Part shown: positions 28,666 through 37,010 of the stretch, one piece after another
Layout of the letters: the number at the start of each line of letters is the position of its first letter
Numbering within the stretch: the stretch's first letter is position 1
From: Ruegeria sp. HKCCD4315
GTDB lineage: Bacteria; Pseudomonadota; Alphaproteobacteria; Rhodobacterales; Rhodobacteraceae
DNA: 64,000 bases
Assembly (NCBI RefSeq): GCF_013112245.1
Contig: NZ_WVRN01000001.1
Span: 2,298,501 to 2,362,500 of the forward strand
Direction of reading: 5' to 3'
Made by a program: the position numbers and the translations under genes
The notes under the pieces: model-generated
Told to the model about the DNA's origin: nothing
The model's input: the letters and a program-made list of their open reading frames with translations, nothing else
Databases searched by the model: none

Positions 28666-28687
28666 GACCCACCTCTTGCCGGACAGC

Positions 28688-30475
28688 CTAGTTTGAGGTC
28701 AGCGTTATAGCAGCGCCCGCCTCAGGCTCAAGCCGAGGACGCAGGCCCAGCAAGGGTGCGACGCGACCAATAAGTTCGGCGGCTACGGGCACGGCGGTCC
28801 AGCCCGCAGTGCGGCGCTTTTCGCCATATGCCAGGATCGAAGGTTCGTCCAATGTGACGATCAGAACGTATTTCGGATCATAGGCCGGAAAGATCGTCGC
28901 GAAGGTCGCAATGACCTTGTCATCGTAATACCCACCACGCGGCTTTGGCTTATCCGCTGTGCCGGTTTTGCCAGCCACGTCATAGCCTTTGACCTCGGCA
29001 AAGCTGGCGGTGCCGTCAGTCACCACTTTGCGCAGCATATTCTGAGCCTGACGCGCCGTGCTGTCCGACATGACCCGAGGGCCGTATTGCGGACCATTTT
29101 TTCTTAGAATAGTCGGGCTGACATAATGCCCGCCATTTGCAATGGCCGCGTACCCGGCCGCCAGATGCATCGGGCTTGTTGACAGACCATGACCGTAGGA
29201 AATGGTTACAGTGCTCAGTTCACCCCATTTTTTGGGCTTCAGGGGCACCCCGCCCTTGGCCTCTACAATTTCAAACGGCGTTGGATCGAACATGCCCAAC
29301 GTGTTCAGGAAATCCTGCTGCCGCTGCGCACCGATCTGCAACGCCAAACGGCCCGTACCCCGGTTCGAGCTGTGAACGATCACGTCCGCAACGCTGATCT
29401 TGCCGTAATTCTTGCCGTTGAACTCACCGATGGGAAAGCGACCAATCTTCATCGGACCTGAAGTGTCGATGATCGTATTAGAATTCACCAGCCCCAGTTG
29501 GACGGCCTGCGCTGCAGTAAAAATCTTGAAGACCGAGCCCAGTTCGTAGACGCCTTGCACATAGCGGTTGAAGAGCGGGCTGTCCGATGGATCAAACCCC
29601 GAGGTCGGCGGGCGCGGACGGTCATTTGGATCAAACGACGGCAGAGACGCGGCTGATACAACCTCACCTGTGTGCACGTTCATCAGAACGGCCGAGGCCC
29701 CCTTGGCGTTCATGATCTTCATACCGCCATAGAGCACCTGTTCCACAGCCGCCTGAATCGTCAGGTCCAGCGACAATTGCAGCGGCTTGTTGCCGTTGGC
29801 CGGGTCGCGCAGATAGTCGTCGAACTGTTTCTCGACACCTGCAACACCGATCACTTCCGCAGCGCTGACACCTTCCCGACCAAAGCCGGACCCGCCCAGA
29901 ATATGCGCGGCAAGCTTGCCGTTGGGGTAAAGGCGCATTTCGCGTGGTCCAAACAGAATGCCGGGATCCCCGATGTCGTGTACGGCCTGTTTCTGTTCGG
30001 GTGAGATTCGTTTCTTGATCCACAGGAACTTACGCTTGCCCGTGAAGTCCTTGACCAGACGCTCTTTGTCCAGATCCGGAAAGATTGCCACCAACTGATC
30101 TGCGGCGGCGATCGGGTCGATCATCAGGTGCGGTTGCGCGTAGACCGAATAAGTGTCCAGATTGGTCGCCAGGATGCGCCCTTCGCGGTCAACGATATTG
30201 GCACGCTGCATGGCAATGGCCGCACCCGGCGCACTTGCCACCGGCTCCTGCGCTTCGGATGTGGCCAGCATACCCATGCGGACCCCGACAACCGAGAAGG
30301 CGCAAAAGAAGAACAGCCCCAGCACCAACAGACGCCCTTCTGCACGGGCGCGGGCGCGGTCTTTCATATCCTCGTGGCGTTTACGGATGTTTTCCCGTTC
30401 AATCGCCTTTGGGTTTTCACCTCGGGCGCGGGCATCAAGAATTCGGGCCAGAGGGCGAAGCGGCGTGCGTGTCAT
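28688..30475 (-). CDS. ftsI: Septal transpeptidase FtsI (PBP3)
   Basis: FtsI is the class B penicillin-binding protein that cross-links septal peptidoglycan. It has 595 residues: a cytoplasmic basic tail, one membrane helix at about 49-66 (LLVLGLFFFCAFSVVGV), a pedestal domain starting at RANIVDREGRILA, and a transpeptidase domain with S314-x-x-K317 (ELGSVFKIF), S369-S-N371 (HSSNRGTG) and K503-T-G (AGKTGTADKP). It overlaps ftsL by 4 bp. Confidence 0.97.
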   Translation of the reverse strand: MTRTPLRPLARILDARARGENPKAIERENIRKRHEDMKDRARARAEGRLLVLGLFFFCAFSVVGVRMGMLATSEAQEPVASAPGAAIAMQRANIVDREGRILATNLDTYSVYAQPHLMIDPIAAADQLVAIFPDLDKERLVKDFTGKRKFLWIKKRISPEQKQAVHDIGDPGILFGPREMRLYPNGKLAAHILGGSGFGREGVSAAEVIGVAGVEKQFDDYLRDPANGNKPLQLSLDLTIQAAVEQVLYGGMKIMNAKGASAVLMNVHTGEVVSAASLPSFDPNDRPRPPTSGFDPSDSPLFNRYVQGVYELGSVFKIFTAAQAVQLGLVNSNTIIDTSGPMKIGRFPIGEFNGKNYGKISVADVIVHSSNRGTGRLALQIGAQRQQDFLNTLGMFDPTPFEIVEAKGGVPLKPKKWGELSTVTISYGHGLSTSPMHLAAGYAAIANGGHYVSPTILRKNGPQYGPRVMSDSTARQAQNMLRKVVTDGTASFAEVKGYDVAGKTGTADKPKPRGGYYDDKVIATFATIFPAYDPKYVLIVTLDEPSILAYGEKRRTAGWTAVPVAAELIGRVAPLLGLRPRLEPEAGAAITLTSN

Positions 30476-30840
30476 GGAATCTGCACCTCGCCCAACGCCT
30501 GAATGTCGGTGATGGCCTGCAACTCGATCGGATCAACGATGGGTAGATCGGGGTCTTCGGCATAGGCAATCTGATCGGCACGCCCAAACTGTTCTGCCCG
30601 CAGCGGCAACAGACCCAGACGCTCAAAATTCAAATCTGCCAATTCGCGCAGTCGGTCAGGACGATTCAGGTAAGCCCATTCCGCGTTCAGAACTGCCAGC
30701 CGAACCTGTGCCATGCCAATCTCGCGCTGGAGTTTCTGCGTTTCCTTCACCACCTGCTGGGTGCGGTAGTTTTCCTGATAGGCCCACAGCGCCAACCCAA
30801 AAACGGACAAAGCGGTCAACACATACAAAATACTCTTCAT
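30472..30840 (-). CDS. ftsL: Cell division protein FtsL
   Basis: A 122-residue bitopic protein with an N-terminal membrane helix ([19 protein letters not shown]), then a coiled-coil-like stretch ([21 protein letters not shown]) and [14 protein letters not shown], the region shared by alphaproteobacterial FtsL. FtsL forms the FtsQLB complex that activates FtsW/FtsI. It overlaps rsmH and ftsI by 4 bp on each side, which supports the assignment. Confidence 0.93.
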   Translation of the reverse strand: MKSILYVLTALSVFGLALWAYQENYRTQQVVKETQKLQREIGMAQVRLAVLNAEWAYLNRPDRLRELADLNFERLGLLPLRAEQFGRADQIAYAEDPDLPIVDPIELQAITDIQALGEVQIP

Positions 30841-31829
30841 TTTGCCCTTCCCCCCAGTTGCGGCATCCCTATGGCACGGGCCTCAATTTCCCCTGCCGGT
30901 GCCTCAGTTCGGATTGCCACGCGCAGTTTGGCCGAGCGCGCGCGCGGGTTTTCCTGCAATTCCAGCTCATCCGGGCCTACGGCCTTACGGGTCTTCAGCG
31001 TGAATTGCGGCTGATCCTGTTCGATTTCAGGCGCGTAACGGTTTGCACGCCCTGTCTTGCCCGCGCGGGACTGGAAGAACCGCTTGACCATTCGATCCTC
31101 GATGGAATGGAAAGTCACGACAGCCAGTTGCCCGCCAGGTTTCAACGCGCGTTCCGCAGCCATCAAACCCTGAAACAGCTCTTCATATTCCGCGTTTACC
31201 GCGATCCGCAGACCCTGAAAGCTGCGCGTCGCGGGGTGCGATTGGCCCGGTTTCGGACGCGGCAAGCAGGACTCTATGATCTCGGCCAGGCGCAAGGTTG
31301 TCGTGATCGGTTCTTCAGCCCGTGCCTTGACAATTGCTTTGGCAATCCGACGGCTGGCACGTTCTTCGCCATAGTGGAACAGAATATCCGCCAATTGAGC
31401 CTCGGTCGCTTCATTCACCAGATCGGCGGCGCTTTCGCCTTCCTGACTCATGCGCATGTCCAAAGGGCCGTCCTTCATGAAGGAAAAACCGCGCTCAGCC
31501 TGATCCAGCTGCATCGAAGACACTCCAAGATCCAGAACAACGCCGTCCAGATCCTGAGCGTATTCGTCCATCCGTGAGAACACACCGGGCTGCATCACCA
31601 ACCGGTCGCCGTACTCTCCTGCCCAATCAGCGGTCATTTCAAAGGCAAGCGGATCACGGTCGACGCCAATCACCTTGTCAGCCCCTGCATCTAGCAACCC
31701 GCGCGTATATCCGCCTGCCCCAAAGGTGCCGTCCAACCAAACACCGGATACCGGAGCCACTGCGGCCAACAGAGGGCGCAGCAGAACAGGGATATGGGGT
31801 TTATCGGAGGGAGGGACAGCGCCGGACAT
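30837..31829 (-). CDS. rsmH: 16S rRNA (cytosine(1402)-N(4))-methyltransferase RsmH
   Basis: RsmH methylates C1402 in 16S rRNA. From ATG 31829, 4 bp after mraZ, there are 330 residues. The open frame upstream runs through mraZ in another frame and is not used. Family motifs are [12 protein letters not shown], the SAM-binding [49 protein letters not shown] and [16 protein letters not shown]. Length is normal. Confidence 0.97.
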   Translation of the reverse strand: MSGAVPPSDKPHIPVLLRPLLAAVAPVSGVWLDGTFGAGGYTRGLLDAGADKVIGVDRDPLAFEMTADWAGEYGDRLVMQPGVFSRMDEYAQDLDGVVLDLGVSSMQLDQAERGFSFMKDGPLDMRMSQEGESAADLVNEATEAQLADILFHYGEERASRRIAKAIVKARAEEPITTTLRLAEIIESCLPRPKPGQSHPATRSFQGLRIAVNAEYEELFQGLMAAERALKPGGQLAVVTFHSIEDRMVKRFFQSRAGKTGRANRYAPEIEQDQPQFTLKTRKAVGPDELELQENPRARSAKLRVAIRTEAPAGEIEARAIGMPQLGGRAK

Positions 31830-31833
31830 GCCG

Positions 31834-32337
31834 TCACGCGTCCCCGACGCCATCGAGATAGACCATCGGGTCGAAATCGTCGGGCAGATCGTCCATCCAC
31901 TCTTCGGCCTTGGCCAGCTCCTCGACCTCATAAGTCTCGGGCTTCCAGATCTGGAAGGTGTCACCGGCGGCGATAAAGAAGGCCTCATTTTCAAGATCGA
32001 TCTTGGCGCGCAGCTTGGCGGGCAAGACCAGACGACCGGTCTCATCGACATTGGTCGGAAAAGACTGACCGTGGAACATGCGTTGCAGCATCTTGCGTTC
32101 CATCGAGCCGCGCGGCAACGCGTCAATCTTGGCGTCGACCTCGTCAATCGCCTGCATGGTATAGCACTCAAGGTATTTGCGACGGTGGTCGCCATAGACA
32201 ATCACAAGCTCAGGATTGTCACCGGGCTGCCAGTTGGGATCGGACGCTTCAAGCACACGGCGAAACGAGGCCGGGATCGAGACCCTGCCCTTCGTGTCCA
32301 CCTTATGGTGGCTTTCACCTCTAAACCTGCGCGCCAA
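31834..32337 (-). CDS. mraZ: Transcriptional regulator MraZ
   Basis: MraZ is a DNA-binding protein that represses its own dcw operon in E. coli. The 167-residue protein has the typical N-terminus with [20 protein letters not shown] and a second SpoVT/AbrB-type repeat, [15 protein letters not shown]. Both repeats are intact. It is the first protein-coding gene of the cluster, preceded by a leader of more than 300 bases with a strong terminator. Confidence 0.96.
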   Translation of the reverse strand: MARRFRGESHHKVDTKGRVSIPASFRRVLEASDPNWQPGDNPELVIVYGDHRRKYLECYTMQAIDEVDAKIDALPRGSMERKMLQRMFHGQSFPTNVDETGRLVLPAKLRAKIDLENEAFFIAAGDTFQIWKPETYEVEELAKAEEWMDDLPDDFDPMVYLDGVGDA

Positions 32338-32391
32338 GACGACTGTCCCTTTCGCTTGCGCCCCACCTCAAATTCACGTTCCCCCCGGAAG

Positions 32392-32672
32392 AAAAACGGC
32401 GGGTTGATCTGCTGCCACTGATCAACCCGCCGCATTGACCCGCTTTGCGGGATGTCCAGCTGCACGCGCCACCTGGGGGGATGTCTGCTCGCCCGCGCGC
32501 CGGATCTCTTGGTTGATGAAAGCGAGATGCCTGTATGAAACCTGATTTGTATTTTTGGTTCGGGGTCGTTTGGCGCCCCTGCTGCCTCGTCCTCATCGGA
32601 TGCATAAGGGATGACATGGGAATTCATGGAAATCAACAGGAATTTTTCCATCCGTGACACCTGAGGCACGCT
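32392..32672 (-). ncRNA. UpsM-like leader sRNA of the dcw cluster
   Basis: The region between a candidate promoter (near 32679-32707) and a strong terminator (32397-32432) lies directly upstream of mraZ on the same strand. In Rhodobacter sphaeroides the dcw cluster is preceded by a long leader from which the sRNA UpsM arises by partial termination. The position, size class and terminator here fit that case. A second small hairpin (CCCGCAAAGCGGG, 32439-32451) sits just upstream of the terminator. The 5' end is estimated; primary-sequence similarity to UpsM was not checked. Confidence 0.55.
32397..32432 (-). terminator. Strong terminator/attenuator in the mraZ leader
   Basis: A perfect 13-bp stem (CGGCGGGTTGATC/GATCAACCCGCCG) with a 10-base loop is followed on the minus strand by TTTTTC. 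It ends about 55 bases before the mraZ start. No protein gene on this strand lies upstream for more than 1 kb, so it acts on the dcw leader itself. Confidence 0.85.
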
Positions 32673-32678
32673 ATGTAT

Positions 32679-32707
32679 ATACTAAAATACAAGAGTTTTG
32701 TCATCAA
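32679..32707 (-). promoter_or_regulatory. Candidate promoter of the dcw cluster leader
   Basis: On the minus strand a -35-like TTGATG (32702-32707) and a -10-like TAGTAT (32679-32684) are separated by 17 bases. This predicts a transcript start near 32672, about 335 bases before mraZ. Confidence 0.45.
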
Positions 32708-33244
32708 AACACCACAAATAGTGCAGCCTAATCGACCGCTGCCTATATATAGAACAAATTTCTGGGGAAATTTTTTCCCGCGTTTTCCCGAAAAAAATTG
32801 AATCTTTTCGTTCAGGCTGGATTTTTTGACACGCGTGAAGCAGCCAAACGCAAGAATCGACCATAAAAAGACAACAAAGATTCCGGCATTTCCCTGCCCG
32901 CACCAGGATCGCCCACGAATTCCCATAGGTCGTCACTTGGCACTATAAACGCCCTATTTCGCGCTACCGCCAACCCGAGCGGTTAGAATCGGCAAGACGA
33001 CTTTGGGCCCTACAAACAGTCATTCTTTGACATACTGCGCAAATCCAGAATCCGTCCTCTGCGTTTCAAGTCGCACAAATTCTCGCCGAATGCGCTCAAT
33101 TCCAAGGCAGTTCACAATGATGCGATTTCCGGGGGGCTCAAAGTGCCCTTGGGTAATACCTATATTTTTAAGGCGCATATCGTTGCCGGGAAAAAAGCGA
33201 ACCAATCTATGCGCTTGCTGCATAGCAGCATTGATGACGTGACC
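32708..33244. other. AT-rich intergenic region between the dcw leader and DUF1127
   Basis: About 540 bp with A/T runs (for example around 32761-32800) and no convincing gene. A minus-strand frame at 33020-33247 (75 codons from ATG 33247) has no ribosome site. The plus-strand frame at 33003-33242 also has no support. Confidence 0.5.
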
Positions 33245-33246
33245 CA

Positions 33247-33273
33247 TTGTGCATTCGCAGCATTTGCCTATCT
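33247..33273 (+). promoter_or_regulatory. Candidate RpoH-type promoter of the DUF1127-hairpin operon
   Basis: A TTG element (from 33247) lies 15 bases upstream of CTATCT within CCTATCTT (33267-33274), similar to the alphaproteobacterial heat-shock -10 (CYTATNT). In R. sphaeroides the equivalent operon uses RpoHI/RpoHII. The -35 match is weak. Confidence 0.35.
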
Positions 33274-33330
33274 TCAGTCTCAAGCACGGACCGACTGATA
33301 TCGGTAACGCAAGATAGACGGATGATGAAA

Positions 33331-33555
33331 ATGGCAGTTGCAAGCACACAAACAGCACCCAAGAGCGCACCGGCGTTCGGACTGAACACACTGGTAGAAA
33401 ACGCCAAGACACGCTTTGCACGCTATCGCATGTACCGCCAGACTGTGAACGAACTGTCCGGCCTGTCGAACCGCGAGCTGGCTGATCTGGGCCTGCACCG
33501 TTCGATGATCCGCCGGGTCGCCATGCAGGCGGCAGAAGACCACACCGCGCGCTGA
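33331..33555 (+). CDS. DUF1127 small basic protein
   Basis: A 74-residue protein from ATG 33331 (ATGs at 33322 and 33325 are also possible). The C-terminal half is the DUF1127 domain: RYRMYRQTVNELSGLSNRELADLGLHRSMIRRVA, given here in outline as an RxYR..TxxEL..L..RELxDLGxxRxxI pattern. Such proteins bind RNA in some bacteria. In R. sphaeroides a DUF1127 protein (CcaF1) is encoded just upstream of, and co-transcribed with, the CcsR sRNAs; the same order is seen here with hairpins starting 22 bp after the stop. No signal peptide. Confidence 0.88.
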   Translation: MAVASTQTAPKSAPAFGLNTLVENAKTRFARYRMYRQTVNELSGLSNRELADLGLHRSMIRRVAMQAAEDHTAR

Positions 33556-33576
33556 GCGCACCAAAGATACAGAGAT

Positions 33577-33605
33577 CAGGCCCTTCCTCCTCCCTTTAGG
33601 GTCTG
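33577..33605 (+). ncRNA. CcsR-like hairpin 1
   Basis: Stem CAGGCCC/GGGTCTG (one G-U pair) with CCTCCTCCC in the loop at 33586-33594. The loop can pair with Shine-Dalgarno sequences, as proposed for CcsR/cuckoo RNAs. Confidence 0.7.
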
Positions 33606-33611
33606 TAATCA

Positions 33612-33646
33612 GCGGCAACGTCTCTCCTCCTCCCTGACGTTGCCGC
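33612..33646 (+). ncRNA. CcsR-like hairpin 2
   Basis: Perfect 11-bp stem GCGGCAACGTC/GACGTTGCCGC with a 13-base loop holding CCTCCTCCC at 33626-33634. Its stem resembles that of hairpin 4. Confidence 0.8.
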
Positions 33647-33680
33647 ACCCTATACCGGCCTCAAGATGCCGGAACCTGAT

Positions 33681-33713
33681 ACATCGAGGCTCTCCTCCTC
33701 CCTGCCTTGATGT
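33681..33713 (+). ncRNA. CcsR-like hairpin 3
   Basis: Stem ACATCGAGGC/GCCTTGATGT (one G-U pair) with CCTCCTCCC at 33694-33702 in the loop. Its stem resembles that of hairpin 5. Confidence 0.8.
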
Positions 33714-33721
33714 TGAAAGCG

Positions 33722-33757
33722 CGCGGCGACGTCGTCCTCCTCCCTGACGTCGCCGCG
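33722..33757 (+). ncRNA. CcsR-like hairpin 4
   Basis: Perfect 12-bp stem CGCGGCGACGTC/GACGTCGCCGCG with CCTCCTCCC at 33736-33744 in the loop. Confidence 0.8.
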
Positions 33758-33792
33758 TCTTCCCCATACCGGGCTCAAACCCGGGTTCGCAT

Positions 33793-33825
33793 ACATCGGG
33801 GCTCTCCTCCTCCCTGCTCTGATGT
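33793..33825 (+). ncRNA. CcsR-like hairpin 5
   Basis: Stem ACATCGGGGC/GCTCTGATGT (G-U pairs) with CCTCCTCCC at 33806-33814 in the loop. Confidence 0.8.
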
Positions 33826-33832
33826 TGACAAG

Positions 33833-33875
33833 ACGGCGGTTCCCCTTCCTCCTCCCTGGGAACCGCCGTTTTTTG
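33833..33875 (+). terminator. CcsR-like hairpin 6, terminator of the array
   Basis: Perfect 12-bp stem ACGGCGGTTCCC/GGGAACCGCCGT with CCTCCTCCC at 33848-33856 in the loop, followed by TTTTTTG. It serves both as a sixth motif hairpin and as a Rho-independent terminator. Confidence 0.85.
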
Positions 33876-33928
33876 TTTTTCGGGCTCCGGTGTAGGATGG
33901 CATCCTGATTTCTGATCCGGAGAACGCC

Positions 33929-34219
33929 ATGGCTGCCTATTTCATCGCGCAAATCGACATACACGACCCAGACGGGTATCAAGATTATCTGGCAGGGTTC
34001 ATGCCGATCTTCGACCGCCACAAAGGCCGTTTGCTCACGGTCTCATCGAAGCCGATCGAACGAATCGAAGGCAATTGGCCGGAAGGTGGAATTGTGCTGA
34101 TGGAGTTTCCAGACCTAGCCACAGCGAAAGCCTGGAAAGACGACCCTGATTACGTCGAATTGGCGAAGATCCGGCAAGCCACCGCCTCGACTAATTTGGT
34201 TTTGGTGGATGGGATCTAA
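33929..34219 (+). CDS. DUF1330 protein
   Basis: A 96-residue ferredoxin-like-fold protein (DUF1330, dimeric alpha-beta barrel superfamily). Typical features are the start AAYFIAQIDIHDPDGYQDYL, the GRLLTVSSKPIERIEGNWPEG middle and IVLMEFPDLATAKAWKDDPDY. ATG 33929 has GGAG 6 bases upstream. It follows the hairpin array and its terminator, and converges with the helicase gene. The biochemical role of the family is not established. Confidence 0.9.
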   Translation: MAAYFIAQIDIHDPDGYQDYLAGFMPIFDRHKGRLLTVSSKPIERIEGNWPEGGIVLMEFPDLATAKAWKDDPDYVELAKIRQATASTNLVLVDGI

Positions 34220-34223
34220 CGCG

Positions 34224-36833
34224 TCAAAACGGAACGTCATCTTTGTTGGTCAGAAAACGTGACACCACCTTTTTGGTGCCCGCCTTGTCAAAGTCGACCT
34301 CAACCTTGTCGCCCTCGATACCGATGACCGCGCCATAGCCGAACTTCTGGTGAAACACACGCTCGCCCAGCGTGAAACTGGCCAAGGCGGTGGCGTCGAT
34401 CACCGTGTCGCGACTTTCGCGGGGTTGCGACATGCCATATTGCCCCTGCCGCGCCTGCATCCGCTTCCAGCCCGGTGAGTTGTAAACATTGGCTTCGGCT
34501 GCGCGCGTTTCGATTCCCGCTGTCTGGTGCCCGCCGCCATAAAGACCCGGAGGGGTCAGCACCTTTACATGCTCTTCAGGCAATTCATCGATGAAACGCG
34601 AAGGCATGGAGTTCTGCCATTGCCCAAAAACCCGCCGATTGGCGGCGAATGAAATCGTACAGACCTCTTCGGCGCGGGTGATGCCAACATAGGCCAGACG
34701 CCGTTCTTCCTCGAGCCCCTTTAGGCCGGATTCGTCCATCGACCGTTGCGAAGGGAACAACCCGTCCTCCCACCCCGGCAGGAAGACAACCGGAAACTCA
34801 AGCCCCTTGGCGGCGTGCAGCGTCATGATCGACACTTTGTCGCCGTCGCCATCTTGCTCATTGTCCATCACAAGGCTGACATGTTCCAGAAACCCTTGCA
34901 GATTCTCAAAATTGTCCAGTTGGTTCACCAATTCTTTCAGGTTTTCCAGCCGCCCCGGCGCTTCGGGTGTCTTGTCGTTCTGCCAATGGGCCGTGTAGCC
35001 GGATTCATCGAGGATGATCTGAGCAAGTTCGATATGCGTATGCTCGGGCGCACCGAACCGCAGGGGTGATCCGTCATCAATCACCGAGTCGTCGTCTACC
35101 TCGATCCGCGGGCCGCGCGTCATGGCGTTCCACCGCGCCAGCCCATCGATCAACTCGCGCAGGGCTTTGCCACCCTTCCCCTTGATCAGCCCGTTATCGA
35201 CAGCAATCCGAGCCCCTTCGACCAGCGATACTTCGTTTTCACGCGCCACTGCTTGAATCGTAAGCTGTGCCTTGTCTCCAAGGCCACGTTTTGGTGTGTT
35301 CACAATACGCTCAAAGGCCAGATCGTCTTCGGGACTGACCACCAACCGGAAATAGGCCATAGCGTCGCGAATCTCCATCCGTTCAAAAAAACGCGGCCCT
35401 CCAATCACTCTATATGGTAGACCAATGGTCAGGAACCGATCTTCAAATGCGCGCATTTGGTGCGACGCACGGACCAAAATCGCAATCTCGTTGTAACTGA
35501 ACCTGTAAAATGCTTGTTCCAAGGGCTTTTCATCATCTGAAAAGCCTTTGAGTCTCCATACCAGGTTCAAAGTTTTGAAGTCTTGGTAAGGAAAATTCTG
35601 CGTCCTTAGCTGCCGCTCCAGCTGATCAATGGAAGCTATACCATGCAAGCTCCCGCGCTTTGCAAAGCGTTCAAACTCTTGAACAATATCTTTGGATCTT
35701 GGATTGTAACGCTGCTTGGCTAAGCGCGACGACCCGTCGAACAATGCGTCGATTCTCTCACCGATCCAGCGGGCTTCTTCCTCACCATCCCAATGACCGA
35801 TCAAGCGAACTTTTTCACCTTCCTGATCCACGTCAGTCCACAATTCCTTGCCCAGACGGTTTTCGTTCCCTCGAATGACGTTCGATGCTGCCGCCAGAAT
35901 ATGCGGGGTCGAGCGGTAGTTCTGCTCCAGCCGCACCACATAAGCGCCCGGGAAATCCTTTTCGAACCGTAAAATGTTGCCCACTTCGGCACCGCGCCAG
36001 CCGTAAATCGACTGATCGTCGTCCCCCACACAACATATATTCTTGTGTCCTCCGGCCAGCAGACGCAGCCAAAGGTATTGGGCAATGTTGGTGTCCTGAT
36101 ACTCGTCCACCAGAATGTAGCGGAACCAGCGCTGGTATTGCTCCAAAACGTCCGGATGGGTTTGGAAGATCGTGACCATGTGCAGCAGCAGATCGCCAAA
36201 ATCCACCGCATTCAATTCGCGCAGGCGCGTCTGGTACTGTGCATAAAGCTCAATACCCTTGTTGTTGTACGCCCCAGCATCGGCAGAAGGCACCTTGTCC
36301 GGTGTCAACGCACGGTTTTTCCAATCGTCGATGATACTGGCCAGCAAGCGCGCAGGCCAACGCTTGTCATCGATGTTCGCCGCCTGAGTAAGCTGTTTCA
36401 GCAGTCGCTTTTGATCATCGCTGTCCAGGATCGTGAAATTCGATTTCAGATCGACCAATTCCGCGTGACGGCGCAACAGCTTGACACAGATCGAGTGGAA
36501 CGTGCCCAGCCACGGCATCCCTTCGGCAGGCTGGCCCAGCAGGCGACCGACACGCTCTTTCATCTCACGCGCGGCTTTGTTGGTGAATGTCACCGAAAGA
36601 ATCTCATTCGGACGGGCCCGCGCCGTATTGAGCAAGTGCGCGATCCGGGCCGTCAGAGCCTTGGTTTTGCCCGTCCCTGCCCCGGCCAGCATCAGAACCG
36701 GGCCATCCAGATGTTCGACCGCGTCCCGTTGCGCGGGGTTCAATTCATCCAGATAGGGTGACGGGCGCACGGCCATAGCCCGCGCCGACAGCGATGCGCC
36801 TTCAAAGGCGTCCATTTCGTCAAAACTGCTCAT
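34224..36833 (-). CDS. UvrD/PcrA-type DNA helicase with in-frame insertion
   Basis: This 869-residue superfamily 1 helicase acts in excision repair and removal of blocked replication forks. Motifs in order: Q-motif LNPAQRDAVE (31-40), Walker A AGAGTGKT (50-57), LSVTFTNKAAREM (79-91), Walker B LVDEYQDTN (241-249), GDDDQSIYGWRGA (270-282), LEQNYRST (302-309), VSIMTLHAAKGLEFP and LAYVGITRAE. The C-terminus has the Tudor-like GERVFHQKFGYGAVIGIEGDKVEVDF. Compared with close relatives as I know them it is about 70-80 residues too long; the excess lies at residues about 366-447 and is AT-richer. The frame is kept, so the protein is probably made. Confidence 0.93.
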   Translation of the reverse strand: MSSFDEMDAFEGASLSARAMAVRPSPYLDELNPAQRDAVEHLDGPVLMLAGAGTGKTKALTARIAHLLNTARARPNEILSVTFTNKAAREMKERVGRLLGQPAEGMPWLGTFHSICVKLLRRHAELVDLKSNFTILDSDDQKRLLKQLTQAANIDDKRWPARLLASIIDDWKNRALTPDKVPSADAGAYNNKGIELYAQYQTRLRELNAVDFGDLLLHMVTIFQTHPDVLEQYQRWFRYILVDEYQDTNIAQYLWLRLLAGGHKNICCVGDDDQSIYGWRGAEVGNILRFEKDFPGAYVVRLEQNYRSTPHILAAASNVIRGNENRLGKELWTDVDQEGEKVRLIGHWDGEEEARWIGERIDALFDGSSRLAKQRYNPRSKDIVQEFERFAKRGSLHGIASIDQLERQLRTQNFPYQDFKTLNLVWRLKGFSDDEKPLEQAFYRFSYNEIAILVRASHQMRAFEDRFLTIGLPYRVIGGPRFFERMEIRDAMAYFRLVVSPEDDLAFERIVNTPKRGLGDKAQLTIQAVARENEVSLVEGARIAVDNGLIKGKGGKALRELIDGLARWNAMTRGPRIEVDDDSVIDDGSPLRFGAPEHTHIELAQIILDESGYTAHWQNDKTPEAPGRLENLKELVNQLDNFENLQGFLEHVSLVMDNEQDGDGDKVSIMTLHAAKGLEFPVVFLPGWEDGLFPSQRSMDESGLKGLEEERRLAYVGITRAEEVCTISFAANRRVFGQWQNSMPSRFIDELPEEHVKVLTPPGLYGGGHQTAGIETRAAEANVYNSPGWKRMQARQGQYGMSQPRESRDTVIDATALASFTLGERVFHQKFGYGAVIGIEGDKVEVDFDKAGTKKVVSRFLTNKDDVPF
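35493..35738 (-). other. AT-rich in-frame segment inside the helicase gene
   Basis: Encodes residues about 366-447 (from DGSSRLAKQRYNPRSKDIV to AFYRFSYNEI), between ARWIGERIDAL and IAILVRASHQMR, which are normally close together in this family. The segment is visibly poorer in G+C than both flanks. It contains a 9-bp inverted repeat GGCTTTTCA/TGAAAAGCC with a 5-base loop (35524-35546). Boundaries are estimated. Confidence 0.5.
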
Positions 36834-37010
36834 GGGCCCAAACTACGCCGGATAAGCCCGAAGGGAAAGAGTTTGTTCACGGCTTGTTCACAGGCTTTTT
36901 GCCTCTGTTCGCATAAATCTTAAACATTTGCTTTGGTATGTTCCGGGCTGAGTTAACGCTCTTTCAGACCCCACCGCATCCTGCCCCCACCAATGTGCGG
37001 GAGTGCGGAC

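Noticed and set aside
33020..33421. Minus-strand frame of 133 codons opposite the DUF1127 gene
   Set aside because: It lacks a ribosome site, overlaps the DUF1127 coding region and its likely promoter, and its sequence shows no recognisable domain. The part from ATG 33247 (75 codons) is slightly more protein-like but still unsupported.
33577..33875. Regularly spaced repeats resembling a CRISPR array
   Set aside because: The conserved part is only about 12 bases and lies in hairpin loops with different stems. Spacing is irregular and no cas genes are near.
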